A DNA stretch of 64,000 bases from Cellulomonas wangleii (lineage in GTDB: Bacteria; Actinomycetota; Actinomycetes; Actinomycetales; Cellulomonadaceae), in the NCBI RefSeq assembly GCF_018388445.1, contig NZ_CP074405.1:1178001-1242000 (forward strand). Reading direction: 5' to 3'. The notes under the pieces were generated by a model. The model saw nothing but the letters and a program-made list of their open reading frames with translations. It made no database searches and had not been told where the DNA came from. Shown piece after piece: positions 10,106 through 22,444 of this stretch. The position numbers and the translations under genes are program-made. The first letter of the stretch is position 1, and every line of letters begins with the position of its first letter.

Positions 10106-10321
10106 GTGAAGTCTGGCATCCACCCGGAGTACGTGGTCACCGAGGTCACGTGCACCTGCGGCAACTCGTTCGTCACGCGGTCGACGGTGACGAGCGGCAA
10201 GATCCACGCCGACGTCTGCAGCGCCTGCCACCCGTTCTACACGGGCAAGCAGAAGATCCTCGACACCGGCGGCCGCGTGGCCCGGTTCGAGGCCCGCTAC
10301 GGCAAGAAGCCGGCCAACTAG
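10106..10321 (+). CDS. rpmE: 50S ribosomal protein L31 (zinc-binding form)
   Basis: Small large-subunit protein at the subunit interface. It is 71 aa from GTG 10106, with AAGGAGAG upstream. Two cysteine pairs, CTC near residues 16-18 and CSAC near 37-40, show the zinc-binding (C+) form, which in many bacteria is replaced by a cysteine-free paralogue under zinc limitation. The segment [17 protein letters not shown] is diagnostic. A weak -10 (CACAAT, 10026-10031) lies upstream, and a large stem-loop follows. Confidence 0.96.
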   Translation: MKSGIHPEYVVTEVTCTCGNSFVTRSTVTSGKIHADVCSACHPFYTGKQKILDTGGRVARFEARYGKKPAN

Positions 10322-10329
10322 CTCCTCAG

Positions 10330-10393
10330 CAGCGCCGGTGCGCCCGGCGGACGACGGCCCTCCATGGTCGTGTCCGCCCGCGCACCGGCGCTG
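10330..10393 (+). terminator. Large composite stem-loop after rpmE
   Basis: A 13-bp outer stem (10330-10342 with 10381-10393) encloses a 7-bp inner stem (GGCGGAC 10346-10352 with GTCCGCC 10372-10378). It begins nine bases after the rpmE stop and 62 bases before prfA. Termination or attenuation between rpmE and prfA is the simplest reading. Confidence 0.5.
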
Positions 10394-10455
10394 TCGCTTT
10401 GCGCGCGCACGTCCGGTGCGTGTGCCCGGGGCCGGTCGCAGTGGGAAGGCAGCAC

Positions 10456-11547
10456 GTGGAGCAGCTCGACGCCGTGGAGGCGATGCTCGCGGAGCACGCC
10501 CAGATCGAGCGGGACCTGTCGGACCCCGCCGTGCACGCCGACGCCGCCCGTGCCCGGCGGCTCGGACGGCGGTACGCCGAGCTGGGGCGCGTCGTCCAGG
10601 CCTACCGCCAGTGGCGTGCGGCGGCCGATGACGCCCAGGCCGCGGGTGAGCTGGCCGCCGAGGACCCGGCGTTCGCCACCGAGGTGCCGGCCCTGCAGGC
10701 CGCGGCCGACGACGCCGCGGAGCGGCTGCGGCGCGTCCTGGTCCCGCGGGACCCCGACGACGGCCGCGACGTCATCCTCGAGATCAAGGCGGGGGAGGGC
10801 GGCGAGGAGTCGGCGCTGTTCGCCGGCGACCTGCTGCGGATGTACACGCGGTACGCCGAGCGGCAGGGCTGGAGCGTGCAGGTCCTGGACTCCACCCCGT
10901 CGGACCTGGGCGGTGTGAAGGACGCGCAGGTCGTGGTCAAGGCACGGACCGCCGGGCCGCCGGAGGACGGTGTCTGGGCTCACCTGAAGTACGAGGGCGG
11001 GGTGCACCGCGTGCAGCGGGTGCCCGTCACGGAGTCGCAGGGCCGCATCCACACGTCGGCCGCGGGCGTCATGGTCTTCCCCGAGGCCGACGACGAGGGT
11101 GACGTCGACATCGACCCGAACGACCTGCGCATCGACGTCTACCGGTCGTCCGGCCCGGGCGGGCAGTCCGTCAACACCACGGACTCCGCGGTGCGGATCA
11201 CCCACCTGCCCACGGGCATCGTCGTGTCGATGCAGAACGAGAAGTCGCAGCTGCAGAACCGCGAGCAGGCGCTGCGGGTGCTGCGGGCACGGCTGCTCGC
11301 GGCCCGTCAGGAGGAGGCGGCCGCGGCGGCGAGCGAGGCGCGCCGCTCGCAGGTGCGCACGGTGGATCGCTCGGAGCGGATCCGGACCTACAACTTCCCG
11401 GAGAACCGCATCGCGGACCACCGGACCGGCTACAAGTCGTACAACCTCGACCAGGTGCTCGACGGCGACCTGGGCGCGGTGATCGCGTCGGCGGTCGAGG
11501 CCGACGAGGCGGCCCGCCTCGCGGCGGCCGGCGGGGTCACGGCGTGA
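10456..11547 (+). CDS. prfA: Peptide chain release factor 1
   Basis: Recognises UAA and UAG in the ribosomal A site and triggers peptide release. It is 363 aa from GTG 10456, preceded by GGGAAGG. The GGQ motif that enters the peptidyl-transferase centre reads [17 protein letters not shown] near residue 234; the codon-recognition motif region and the C-terminal EERRTYNFPxNRI-like segment ([18 protein letters not shown]) are present. The glutamine of GGQ is the substrate of PrmC, whose gene overlaps this one by four bases. Confidence 0.96.
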   Translation: MEQLDAVEAMLAEHAQIERDLSDPAVHADAARARRLGRRYAELGRVVQAYRQWRAAADDAQAAGELAAEDPAFATEVPALQAAADDAAERLRRVLVPRDPDDGRDVILEIKAGEGGEESALFAGDLLRMYTRYAERQGWSVQVLDSTPSDLGGVKDAQVVVKARTAGPPEDGVWAHLKYEGGVHRVQRVPVTESQGRIHTSAAGVMVFPEADDEGDVDIDPNDLRIDVYRSSGPGGQSVNTTDSAVRITHLPTGIVVSMQNEKSQLQNREQALRVLRARLLAARQEEAAAAASEARRSQVRTVDRSERIRTYNFPENRIADHRTGYKSYNLDQVLDGDLGAVIASAVEADEAARLAAAGGVTA

Positions 11548-12500
11548 CGGGCGCGACCCGGGGCGCCGACGCCGCGCCGCAGGGGGCCGTGTCCCGCGAC
11601 GCGACGCCCGGCCTGCGCGCGTACGTCGAGGGGGCGACGACGGTGCTCGCGGAGGCCGGTGTGCCGTCCGCGCGGCACGACGCGCTGGCGCTGGCCGCCC
11701 ACGTGCTCGGCCTGCCGCGCGTCGAGCTCGTGCTGCCCCCGCCGCTGCCGGCCGGGTTCGCCCGCGACTACGCCGCGGTGGTGGAGAGGCGCCGCAGCCG
11801 CGAGCCGCTGCAGCACATCGTGGGCAGCACCGTGTTCCGGTACGTCACGTTGCGGGTCGCGCCCGGCGTCTTCGTGCCGCGTCCCGAGACCGAGACGGTC
11901 GCGCAGCTCGCGGTCGACGAGGCCGCGGCCCTGGCGGCCAGGGGCGGGCGGCCCCTCGTCGTGGACCTGTGCACGGGGACGGGGGCGATCGCGGTCTCGG
12001 TGGCCACGGAGGTCCCTGCGGCCCGCGTCGTCGCGGTCGACCTGTCCGCCGACGCGGTCACCCTCGCCGGCGCCAACGCCCGCGCCGCGGGCGCCGACGA
12101 CCTGCGCGTGCTGGCCGGTGACGTCCGGGACCCCGCGCTGCTCGCGGAGCACGACGGCACCGTGGACGTCCTGGTCTCCAACCCGCCGTACATCCCGCCG
12201 GACGCGGTCCCGCTGGACCCCGAGGTGCGCGACCACGACCCGGACCTCGCCCTGTACGGGGGCGGGTCCGACGGTCTCGACGTGCCGCGCGCGGTCGTGG
12301 CGGCCGCGGCCCGGCTGCTCGCGCCGGGGGGCCTGCTCGTGATGGAGCACGCCGAGGTGCAGGGCCCCGCCGCCTGCGCCGCCGCCCGGGCCACCGGGGC
12401 CTTCGCGGACGTGCGGACCGTGCCCGACCTCACCGGGCGTCCGCGCACGCTCGTGGCACGGCGGGTCGCGCTCGCGGTCGTGGGAGACTCGCCCGCGTGA
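11544..12500 (+). CDS. prmC: Release factor glutamine methyltransferase
   Basis: SAM-dependent enzyme that N5-methylates the GGQ glutamine of release factors. It is 318 aa, starting at the GTG that overlaps the prfA stop. An N-terminal helical domain (about residues 20-95) is followed by the SAM-binding motif [16 protein letters not shown] (about 140) and the catalytic SNPPYIP motif near residue 212. The overlap with prfA links enzyme and substrate. The stop overlaps the start of tsaC. Confidence 0.94.
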   Translation: MTGATRGADAAPQGAVSRDATPGLRAYVEGATTVLAEAGVPSARHDALALAAHVLGLPRVELVLPPPLPAGFARDYAAVVERRRSREPLQHIVGSTVFRYVTLRVAPGVFVPRPETETVAQLAVDEAAALAARGGRPLVVDLCTGTGAIAVSVATEVPAARVVAVDLSADAVTLAGANARAAGADDLRVLAGDVRDPALLAEHDGTVDVLVSNPPYIPPDAVPLDPEVRDHDPDLALYGGGSDGLDVPRAVVAAAARLLAPGGLLVMEHAEVQGPAACAAARATGAFADVRTVPDLTGRPRTLVARRVALAVVGDSPA

Positions 12501-13225
12501 GCCTCATCCGGATCAAGGACGCGACCGACCCCGCGACCTGGGGCCCCGCGATCGACGAGGCGGTCAACGCCGTCGGCCGCGGCGAGCTGGTCGTCCTGCC
12601 CACCGACACCGTGTACGGCATCGGCGCCGACGCGTTCGACCCGCGCGCGGTGCAGGCCCTGCTCGACGCCAAGGGCCGCGGCCGCCAGATGCCCCCGCCG
12701 GTCCTCATCCCCGACGTGCGGACGCTCGACGGCCTGGCCACCGACGTGCCGGACGGGGTGCGTGCGCTGGCCGAGGCGTTCTGGCCCGGTGGCCTCACCG
12801 TGATCCTGCGCGCCCAGCCGTCGCTGGCGTGGGACCTGGGGGAGACGAACGGCACCGTGGCGCTGCGGATGCCCGACCACCCGGTCGCGCTCGCGCTGCT
12901 GCGGCGCACGGGGCCGCTCGCCGTGTCCAGCGCCAACCTCACCGGCCACCCGGCCGCCACGACGGCCGTCGAGGCGTACCGCCAGCTCGGCGCCAAGGTC
13001 CCCGTCTTCCTCGACGGCGGCACCAGCCCCGGCGGGGTGGCCTCCACCATCGTCGACGCGACCGGCGACGTGCTGCGCATCGTGCGCCTCGGGGCGCTGG
13101 ACGTCGCCACGCTCGCCACGGTCGCCCCCGTCATGGCGCCCCCGCCGCCGGACCGCCCGGGCCCCGCCGCGGACGGTGCCGCCGCGGACGGTGCCGCCGC
13201 CACGCCGGGGGCCCCCGCGCCGTGA
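12497..13225 (+). CDS. tsaC: L-threonylcarbamoyladenylate synthase (Sua5/YrdC/YciO family)
   Basis: Makes threonylcarbamoyl-AMP from threonine, bicarbonate and ATP for the t6A modification at position 37 of tRNAs reading ANN codons. It is 242 aa from a GTG overlapping prmC by four bases. Family motifs are LPTDTVYGIGADAF near residue 35, FWPGGLTVIL near residue 94, and SSANLTGHPA near residue 143. The last 25 residues are an Ala/Pro/Gly-rich tail (repeated ADGAA). It lacks the C-terminal Sua5 domain, so it is the TsaC-length form. The stop overlaps the next gene. Confidence 0.93.
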   Translation: MSLIRIKDATDPATWGPAIDEAVNAVGRGELVVLPTDTVYGIGADAFDPRAVQALLDAKGRGRQMPPPVLIPDVRTLDGLATDVPDGVRALAEAFWPGGLTVILRAQPSLAWDLGETNGTVALRMPDHPVALALLRRTGPLAVSSANLTGHPAATTAVEAYRQLGAKVPVFLDGGTSPGGVASTIVDATGDVLRIVRLGALDVATLATVAPVMAPPPPDRPGPAADGAAADGAAATPGAPAP

Positions 13226-14334
13226 GGGTCTACCTGCTCATCATGGTCATCGCGGCCGTGGTCACGTACCTCATGACGCCGCTCGCACGGTGGTGCGCGC
13301 TGCGGTGGGGTGCGATCACGGCGGTGCGCGACCGTGACGTGCACGCGATCCCCACCCCACGCCTGGGCGGCATGGCGATGTTCGCCGGGCTGCTGGTGGC
13401 GCTGCTCATGGGCTCCCGGCTGCCGTTCCTCGAACCGGTGTACGCCAACCCCCGGCCGATCCTCGGTGTGGTGGGGGGCGCGGCCCTGGTGTGCGCGCTG
13501 GGTGTCGCCGACGACATCTGGGACCTGGACTGGCTGACCAAGCTCATGGGCCAGGTGCTGGCCGCCGGGTTCCTGGCCTGGCAGGGCGTCCTGCTCTACC
13601 AGCTGCCGATCGGTGGGGTGCTGACCGGGTCGTCGCGCATGTTCGTCTTCATCACCGTCGTCTCCGTGATCGTCGCGATGAACGCCGTCAACTTCGTCGA
13701 CGGGCTCGACGGCCTCGCGGCGGGCGTGCTGGCGATCGGCGGTGTGGCCTTCTTCCTCTACGCGTACCTGCTGACGGTCGACACCAGCCGGGACGACTAC
13801 TCCAACCTGGCGGCGCTGGTGGTCGCGGCGCTCGTGGGCGTCTGCCTCGGCTTCCTGCCCCACAACCTGTACCCGGCGCGCATCTTCATGGGCGACTCGG
13901 GGTCGATGCTGCTCGGCTTCGTGATGGCCGCTGCCGCGATCGTCGTGACGGGGCAGATCGACCCCGCCGCGGTGGTCGACCGCGTGCAGTTCCCGGCCTA
14001 CGTGCCGATCCTGCTGCCCGTCGCGGTGCTGGTGCTGCCGCTGCTCGACATGGGGCTGGCGATCGTGCGGCGGCTCCTCAAGGGCAAGAGCCCGTTCCAC
14101 CCCGACCGGCTGCACCTGCACCACCGGCTCCTGGCGCTGGGGCACAGCCACCGGCGCGCCGTGCTCATCATGTACATCTGGACGGCCGTGCTCGCCTTCG
14201 GCGTCGCGGCCCTCGCCGTCCTGTCGACCACCACCGTGCTCGTCGCCACCGGCGTCGGCGTGGTGGTGGCGACCGCCCTGACCCTCGGCCCGCTGCGCGG
14301 GCGCACCCCGGAGCCCGTGGAGGCCCAGCCATGA
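13222..14334 (+). CDS. Polyprenyl-phosphate sugar-1-phosphate transferase (WecA/TagO/Rfe type)
   Basis: Multi-spanning membrane enzyme that starts a lipid-linked cell-wall glycan by moving a sugar-1-phosphate (probably GlcNAc-1-P) from UDP-sugar to decaprenyl- or undecaprenyl-phosphate. It is 370 aa, starting at GTG 13222, four bases inside tsaC; the upstream in-frame extension lies in tsaC. About ten or eleven hydrophobic segments are visible. Catalytic motifs are PTPRLGG near residue 45, ADDIWDLDW near 95, NFVDGLDGL near 158, FMGDSGSMLLG near 224 and the HLHHRL loop near 295. Its place before the atp operon matches Rv1302 of M. tuberculosis. The substrate sugar cannot be read from sequence. 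Confidence 0.9.
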   Translation: MRVYLLIMVIAAVVTYLMTPLARWCALRWGAITAVRDRDVHAIPTPRLGGMAMFAGLLVALLMGSRLPFLEPVYANPRPILGVVGGAALVCALGVADDIWDLDWLTKLMGQVLAAGFLAWQGVLLYQLPIGGVLTGSSRMFVFITVVSVIVAMNAVNFVDGLDGLAAGVLAIGGVAFFLYAYLLTVDTSRDDYSNLAALVVAALVGVCLGFLPHNLYPARIFMGDSGSMLLGFVMAAAAIVVTGQIDPAAVVDRVQFPAYVPILLPVAVLVLPLLDMGLAIVRRLLKGKSPFHPDRLHLHHRLLALGHSHRRAVLIMYIWTAVLAFGVAALAVLSTTTVLVATGVGVVVATALTLGPLRGRTPEPVEAQP

Positions 14335-14783
14335 CGACCAGCGACCCCACCCCCGCCGCGCCCGCGCCGGACCCGACCGCGGCGGTGTTCCGTCGCGCGC
14401 TGCGCGACACCGGCCTGCTGCTCGGCGGGCTCGCGGTCGTGGGCCTCGGTGCGGGAGCGCTGCTGGCAGGCGCGCCCGGGGTGTGGGGCGCGCTGATCGG
14501 CGTCGGCCTCGCGCTGGTGTTCTCGGGGACCACCGTCGTGGCGATGCTGCGGACGCTGCACTCCCCGCCGACCACGATGGCGGCCGTGGTCATGGGGACC
14601 TGGCTGGCCAAGGTGCTCGTCGTGGTGGTCGTCCTCGCGCTGCTGCGTGACCACGACTTCTACTCCCGTGGTGTGCTGGCCGCGGTGCTGGCGCTGGGCG
14701 TCGTGGGGGCTGCCGTGCTCGACTTCCGGGCGGTCCAGACGGGCCGGGTCCCCTACGTGGAGCCCGGCGCCCCGGCGCGGTGA
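14331..14783 (+). CDS. Small membrane protein preceding the ATP synthase genes (AtpI position)
   Basis: 150 aa from ATG 14331, overlapping the previous gene by four bases. A short Pro/Ala-rich cytoplasmic N terminus is followed by four predicted membrane segments (about residues 28-48, 52-72, 82-103 and 110-128), with conserved-looking MGTWLAKV in the third. Position directly before atpB matches AtpI-like proteins and Rv1303, which are thought to help c-ring assembly or ion supply. Sequence similarity to AtpI is weak, so the name is by position and topology. Confidence 0.75.
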   Translation: MTTSDPTPAAPAPDPTAAVFRRALRDTGLLLGGLAVVGLGAGALLAGAPGVWGALIGVGLALVFSGTTVVAMLRTLHSPPTTMAAVVMGTWLAKVLVVVVVLALLRDHDFYSRGVLAAVLALGVVGAAVLDFRAVQTGRVPYVEPGAPAR

Positions 14784-14837
14784 CCTGCGTCACCACATGA
14801 AGCGTCCCCGCAGGCCGGACCAAGGTCATGCATGGGT

Positions 14838-14843
14838 TAGGCT
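14838..14843 (+). promoter_or_regulatory. Probable -10 element for the atp operon
   Basis: TAGGCT lies 80 bases before the proposed atpB start in a 140-base gap. The same hexamer appears before the GH42 gene (33424) and the ROK gene (63441). If real, transcripts begin near 14850, downstream of the ATG at 14828. No good -35 is seen. Confidence 0.4.
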
Positions 14844-14923
14844 TCCCCCATCCACGACGGCCAGGTGCTGCTGGTGTGCCCGCGACGAGGCGGCACCGGC
14901 CATCACGACCACAGGAGACCGCC

Positions 14924-15730
14924 CTGTCCAGCATCGCGACGATCCTGCCGCTCGCCGCGGACGAGAACGTCTTCCACACGCCCTCGATCGCGGACTTCTT
15001 CCCGCCGGCCATCCTGTTCGAAGGCACGATCTTCGAGTTCAACCGGATGCAGTTCGTGCGGGTCGTGGCCGTGGTCGTCCTGCTGACGATCATGATCGTC
15101 GCGGCGCGCAAGGCGCGGCTCGTGCCCAGCCGCGGGCAGAACGTGATCGAGCTCCTGCTCGACTTCGTCCGGGTGAACGTGGCCGAGGACATCATCGGCA
15201 AGGAGAAGGCGCACAAGTACGTCGCCTTCCTCACCACGGTGTTCTTCGCGATCCTCGCCTTCAACATCACAGGGATCATCCCCGGGCTGAACATCGCCGG
15301 GAGCGCGCTGATCGGCCTGCCGATCATGCTCGCGCTGTGGGTGTACGTCATGTACCTGGGCGCGGGGATCCGCGCCCACGGGCTCGGCGGCTTCCTCAAG
15401 GTCAGCCTGTTCCCGCCGGGCGTCCCGCCGTTCCTCTACGTCCTGCTGACGCCGGTGGAGTTCCTCACCGTCTTCATCCTGCGGCCCGTGACGCTGGCCG
15501 TCCGGCTCATGGCCAACATGGTCGCCGGCCACCTCATGCTGGTGCTCTGCTTCGCGGCCACGGACTACTTCGTCCGCTCCATGTCGGGCATGAGCGTGTT
15601 CGCCGTCCCGAGCCTGCTCGGCGGCTTCGCCATCACCCTGTTCGAGGTGTTCGTCGCCGCGCTGCAGGCCTACATCTTCGTCGTCCTCGCGGCTGTCTAC
15701 ATCAGCCTGTCGATCTCGGACGAGCACTGA
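14924..15730 (+). CDS. atpB: ATP synthase Fo subunit a
   Basis: Forms the proton half-channels next to the c-ring. The proposed start is CTG 14924, five bases after a strong AGGAGA, giving 268 aa and a product beginning M-SSIATILPLAADE. In-frame GTG 14876 and ATG 14828 lack ribosome-binding sites and add only Arg/Pro-rich residues unlike the family. Five or six membrane helices are visible. The essential arginine lies in RPVTLAVRLMANMVAGH near residue 190, and the C-terminal helix (EVFVAALQAYIFVVLAAVYI) matches the family. First gene of the atpBEFHAGDC operon. Confidence 0.93.
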   Translation: MSSIATILPLAADENVFHTPSIADFFPPAILFEGTIFEFNRMQFVRVVAVVVLLTIMIVAARKARLVPSRGQNVIELLLDFVRVNVAEDIIGKEKAHKYVAFLTTVFFAILAFNITGIIPGLNIAGSALIGLPIMLALWVYVMYLGAGIRAHGLGGFLKVSLFPPGVPPFLYVLLTPVEFLTVFILRPVTLAVRLMANMVAGHLMLVLCFAATDYFVRSMSGMSVFAVPSLLGGFAITLFEVFVAALQAYIFVVLAAVYISLSISDEH

Positions 15731-16640
<910 letters not shown>

Positions 16641-16641
<1 letters not shown>

Positions 16642-17453
16642 TGCGCGGGACCAGTCGCGCCTCGCTGGAGGCGGTGGAGAACCGGTACACGCCGGTCGTC
16701 CGCGCCGCCGGCGGGCAGGCACGCAGGATCAGCGAGGAGCTCTTCGCCCTCGTGGACGCGCTCGACTCGTCGAGCTCGCTGCGTCGCACCCTCGCCGACC
16801 CGTCGGTCGAGGGCGACCCGAAGAGCGCGCTGGTCGCGCGGGTGCTCGACGGTGCGGACCCCCGCACCGTCGAGATCGCCCAGGCGCTCGTGCGGTCCCG
16901 GTGGTCGGCGGACGCCGACCTCGCGGGCGCGACCGAGCGGCTCGCCTTCCGTGCGCTGCTGTCGTCCGCGGAGGCGGACGGCACGCTGGGCGAGGTGGAG
17001 GACGAGCTGTTCGGGCTGACCCGGTCCCTGGCCGGGCAGCGCGAGGTGCGTCGCTACCTGCTCGACGACGCGTTCCCCGCGCAGGCCCGCGGCGACCTGG
17101 TCGACCGGATCCTCGGCGGCCAGGGCACCGCGATCACCCGTGCGGTGGCGCGCCGCGCCGCGGTCGCGCCGCGCGGACGCCGGTTCGTCACCACGCTCAA
17201 CCACGTCGGTGACCTGATCGCCGAGCTGCGCAGCCGTGAGGTGGCCACGGTCGTGGCGGCCGCGCCGCTCAGCCCGACGCAGACGGACCGTCTCGCCGCC
17301 CTCCTGGGGCGTGCGCTCGGACGGCCCGTCCAGGTGAACGTCGTCGTCGACCCGGATGTCGTGGGGGGTCTGCGCGTGCAGGCCGGTCCCGACGTCATCG
17401 ACTCGACCGTCCTCTCCCGACTCGCCGACGCCCGCCGGCAGCTGGCCGGCTGA
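16641..17453 (+). CDS. atpH: ATP synthase F1 subunit delta
   Basis: Caps the F1 hexamer and binds the b stalk. It is 270 aa from ATG 16641, sharing one base with the atpF stop. This is the long actinobacterial form (E. coli delta is 177 aa), with an N-terminal helical bundle of about 180 residues and a C-terminal domain holding VVAAAPLSPTQTDRLAALLG near residue 205 and the family strand VQVNVVVDPDVVGGLRVQAG near 233. A 69-base gap with a hairpin follows before atpA. Confidence 0.93.
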
Positions 17454-17483
17454 CCCACGCCGGAGCACCGGCCCACGACACAC

Positions 17484-17504
17484 CGCACGCGCGAGGCGCG
17501 TGCG
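17484..17504 (+). other. Hairpin in the atpH-atpA gap
   Basis: CGCACGCGC (17484-17492) pairs perfectly with GCGCGTGCG (17496-17504) over a three-base loop, 18 bases before the atpA start and just before its GAGGAG ribosome-binding site. It may tune processing or translation between the Fo and F1 genes. Confidence 0.4.
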
Positions 17505-17522
17505 TCAGATGAGGAGAACGCC

Positions 17523-19151
17523 ATGGCTGAGCTGACGATCCGGCCGGAGGACATCCGCTCCGCGCTGGACAGCTTCGTGAAGTCCTACGAGCCCAAGGGA
17601 CCGGCGACCGAAGAGGTCGGCCGGGTCTCGATCGCAGGCGACGGCATCGCGCAGGTCGAGGGCCTGCCCGGCGCGATGGCCAACGAGCTGCTGAAGTTCG
17701 AGGACGGCACGCTCGGCCTGGCGCTCAACCTCGACGTCCGCGAGATCGGTGTCGTCGTCCTGGGCGAGTTCACCGGCATCGAGGAGGGCCAGGAGGTCCG
17801 CCGCACGGGCGAGGTGCTCTCGGTCGCCGTCGGTGACGGGTACCTCGGTCGCGTCGTGGACCCGCTGGGCCAGCCGATCGACGGCCTCGGCGAGGTCGCC
17901 ACGGACGCCCGCCGCGCCCTGGAGCTGCAGGCGCCGGGCGTCATGGCGCGCAAGTCGGTGCACGAGCCGCTGCAGACCGGCCTCAAGGCGATCGACTCGA
18001 TGATCCCGATCGGGCGCGGGCAGCGTCAGCTCATCATCGGCGACCGCCAGACCGGCAAGACGGCCATCGCGATCGACACGATCATCAACCAGAAGGCGAA
18101 CTGGGAGACCGGCGACCCGTCGAAGCAGGTCCGCTGCATCTACGTCGCGATCGGCCAGAAGGGCTCGACGATCGCCTCGGTGCGCTCCGCCCTCGAGGAC
18201 GCCGGCGCGCTCGAGTACACGACGATCGTCGCGGCCCCCGCGTCCGACCCGGCCGGCTTCAAGTACCTCGCCCCGTACACCGGCTCGGCCATCGGCCAGC
18301 ACTGGATGTATCAGGGCAAGCACGTCCTCATCGTGTTCGACGACCTGTCGAAGCAGGCCGAGGCGTACCGCGCCGTGTCGCTGCTGCTGCGCCGCCCGCC
18401 GGGCCGCGAGGCGTACCCCGGCGACGTGTTCTACCTGCACTCCCGCCTGCTCGAGCGTTGCGCGAAGCTCTCCGACGAGCTCGGCGCGGGCTCGATGACC
18501 GGGCTGCCGGTCATCGAGACCAAGGCGAACGACGTCTCGGCGTACATCCCGACCAACGTCATCTCCATCACCGACGGCCAGATCTTCCTGCAGTCGGACC
18601 TGTTCAACGCCGACCAGCGCCCGGCCGTCGACGTCGGCATCTCGGTGTCCCGCGTCGGTGGTGCCGCGCAGGTCAAGGCGATGAAGCAGGTGTCCGGCAC
18701 GCTGAAGCTCGACCTGGCGCAGTACCGCTCGCTCGAGGCGTTCGCCATGTTCGCCTCCGACCTCGACGCGGCGTCGCGTGCGCAGCTCACCCGTGGTGCG
18801 CGCCTCATGGAGCTGCTGAAGCAGGGCCAGTACTCGCCGTACCCGGTGGAGAACCAGGTCGCGTCGATCTGGGCCGGCACCAAGGGCAAGCTGGACGACG
18901 TGCCGATCGAGGACGTCCGCCGCTTCGAGACCGAGCTGCTGGACCACCTGCGTCGCAACACCGACGTGCTGTCCACGATCGCCGAGACGGGCAAGCTCGA
19001 CGAGGCGACGGAGCAGGCACTGGCCGGTGCGATCGACGAGTTCCGGCTGGGCTTCCTGAAGTTCGACGGGACGCCGCTCGTGGGCGGCGACGCCGAGAAC
19101 GAGGGTGTCGAGGTCGAGCAGGAGCAGATCGTCCGCCAGAAGCGGGCCTGA
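17523..19151 (+). CDS. atpA: ATP synthase F1 subunit alpha
   Basis: Non-catalytic nucleotide-binding subunit of F1. It is 542 aa from ATG 17523, with GAGGAGAACGCC directly upstream. The Walker A motif GDRQTGKTA is near residue 174 and the Walker B strand [16 protein letters not shown] near 269. The C-terminal helical domain ends with an acidic Glu/Val/Gln tail of about 30 residues, as in other actinobacteria. atpG begins three bases after the stop. Confidence 0.97.
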   Translation: MAELTIRPEDIRSALDSFVKSYEPKGPATEEVGRVSIAGDGIAQVEGLPGAMANELLKFEDGTLGLALNLDVREIGVVVLGEFTGIEEGQEVRRTGEVLSVAVGDGYLGRVVDPLGQPIDGLGEVATDARRALELQAPGVMARKSVHEPLQTGLKAIDSMIPIGRGQRQLIIGDRQTGKTAIAIDTIINQKANWETGDPSKQVRCIYVAIGQKGSTIASVRSALEDAGALEYTTIVAAPASDPAGFKYLAPYTGSAIGQHWMYQGKHVLIVFDDLSKQAEAYRAVSLLLRRPPGREAYPGDVFYLHSRLLERCAKLSDELGAGSMTGLPVIETKANDVSAYIPTNVISITDGQIFLQSDLFNADQRPAVDVGISVSRVGGAAQVKAMKQVSGTLKLDLAQYRSLEAFAMFASDLDAASRAQLTRGARLMELLKQGQYSPYPVENQVASIWAGTKGKLDDVPIEDVRRFETELLDHLRRNTDVLSTIAETGKLDEATEQALAGAIDEFRLGFLKFDGTPLVGGDAENEGVEVEQEQIVRQKRA

Positions 19152-19153
19152 GC

Positions 19154-21608
<2,455 letters not shown>

Positions 21609-21652
21609 GCCTGCGGGCACAGACGACGTACCAGGACTCAGGAGGCAGCACG

Positions 21653-21940
21653 GTGGCTCAGCTCGAGGTCGACGTCGTGGCGGCGGACGGCAAGGTGTGG
21701 TCCGGCACCGCACGTCTGGTGTCGGCCCCCGCGGCCGACGGTGACATCGGCATCCTCGCCGGGCACACGCCGATCCTGTCGGTGCTGCGGCCCGGCGCGG
21801 TCCGCGTGGTGCCCGCCGGCGGCGGCGCGCCGCTGTCGTGGGACGTCGACGGGGGCTTCCTGTCCGTCGACTCCGACCAGGTGACGGTGGTGGTCGACTC
21901 GGTCTCCGGGTCGGCCGGCACCGCCCCGACCGGGCGCTGA
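21653..21940 (+). CDS. atpC: ATP synthase F1 subunit epsilon (short form)
   Basis: Links gamma to the c-ring. Only 95 aa from GTG 21653 (CAGGAGG upstream), against about 139 in E. coli and 121 in M. tuberculosis. The N-terminal beta-sandwich is complete, with GDIGILAGHTPILSVLRPGAVRV. After about residue 85 there is only a short Ser/Gly/Thr tail, so the two C-terminal helices that carry out epsilon inhibition in other bacteria are missing. The gene ends with a clean stop and the next gene follows in 30 bases, so this looks natural and not a frameshift. Confidence 0.93.
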   Translation: MAQLEVDVVAADGKVWSGTARLVSAPAADGDIGILAGHTPILSVLRPGAVRVVPAGGGAPLSWDVDGGFLSVDSDQVTVVVDSVSGSAGTAPTGR

Positions 21941-21970
21941 CGCGGCGGACGTCGGCGTGGAGGTCACGGC

Positions 21971-22417
21971 GTGAACGGTGCGGCGTGGATCACGGTCGCG
22001 GCGACGCTGGTGCTCCTCGCCGGGGTCGTCGCCGTGGTGTGGTTGTCCCGCACGAGCACGCTCTCGCGCCGGGTCGGTTCGTTCTCGTGCCGCCTGGTCG
22101 AGGCGGCGCACGACGGCAGGACGCCGTCCGCCCGGGGGGTCGCGCAGTACGGTTCGGTGACCCTCTACTGGTGGCGGCGGGCGTCGGTCATGCCTCGTCC
22201 GGCCCGGACGTGGTCGCGCGGCAGCATCGTCGTCCTCGAGCGCACGGTGCTGCCGCTCGTCCCCGGCAAGCCGCAGGCGGTGGTCGCGCGCTGCCAGGTC
22301 GCTCCCGCGACCGGCGGTCCGCTCCAGGAGATCCGGCTGCAGATGTCCGCCGACGCGTACGCCGGCTTCACGTCCTGGCTGGAGGCCACCCCCTCGCGGG
22401 TCGGCAAGGTGTTCTGA
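21971..22417 (+). CDS. DUF2550 membrane-anchored protein
   Basis: 148 aa from GTG 21971 with GGAGG seven bases upstream. One N-terminal membrane helix (about residues 5-25) is followed by a cytoplasmic or external domain with the family-type segments FSCRLVE, YWWRRASVMPRPARTWSR and EIRLQMSADAYAGFTSWLEA. Position after atpC and before nucS matches Rv1312. Function is unknown. Being the next gene after atpC, it may be cotranscribed with the ATP synthase. Confidence 0.85.
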   Translation: MNGAAWITVAATLVLLAGVVAVVWLSRTSTLSRRVGSFSCRLVEAAHDGRTPSARGVAQYGSVTLYWWRRASVMPRPARTWSRGSIVVLERTVLPLVPGKPQAVVARCQVAPATGGPLQEIRLQMSADAYAGFTSWLEATPSRVGKVF

Positions 22418-22444
22418 TCCCCCCGAAGCACTGAAGGAGCGTCC

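Noticed and set aside
14828..14923. ATG 14828 as the atpB start
   Set aside because: No ribosome-binding site, lies before the predicted transcription start, and adds 32 residues that do not look like subunit a.
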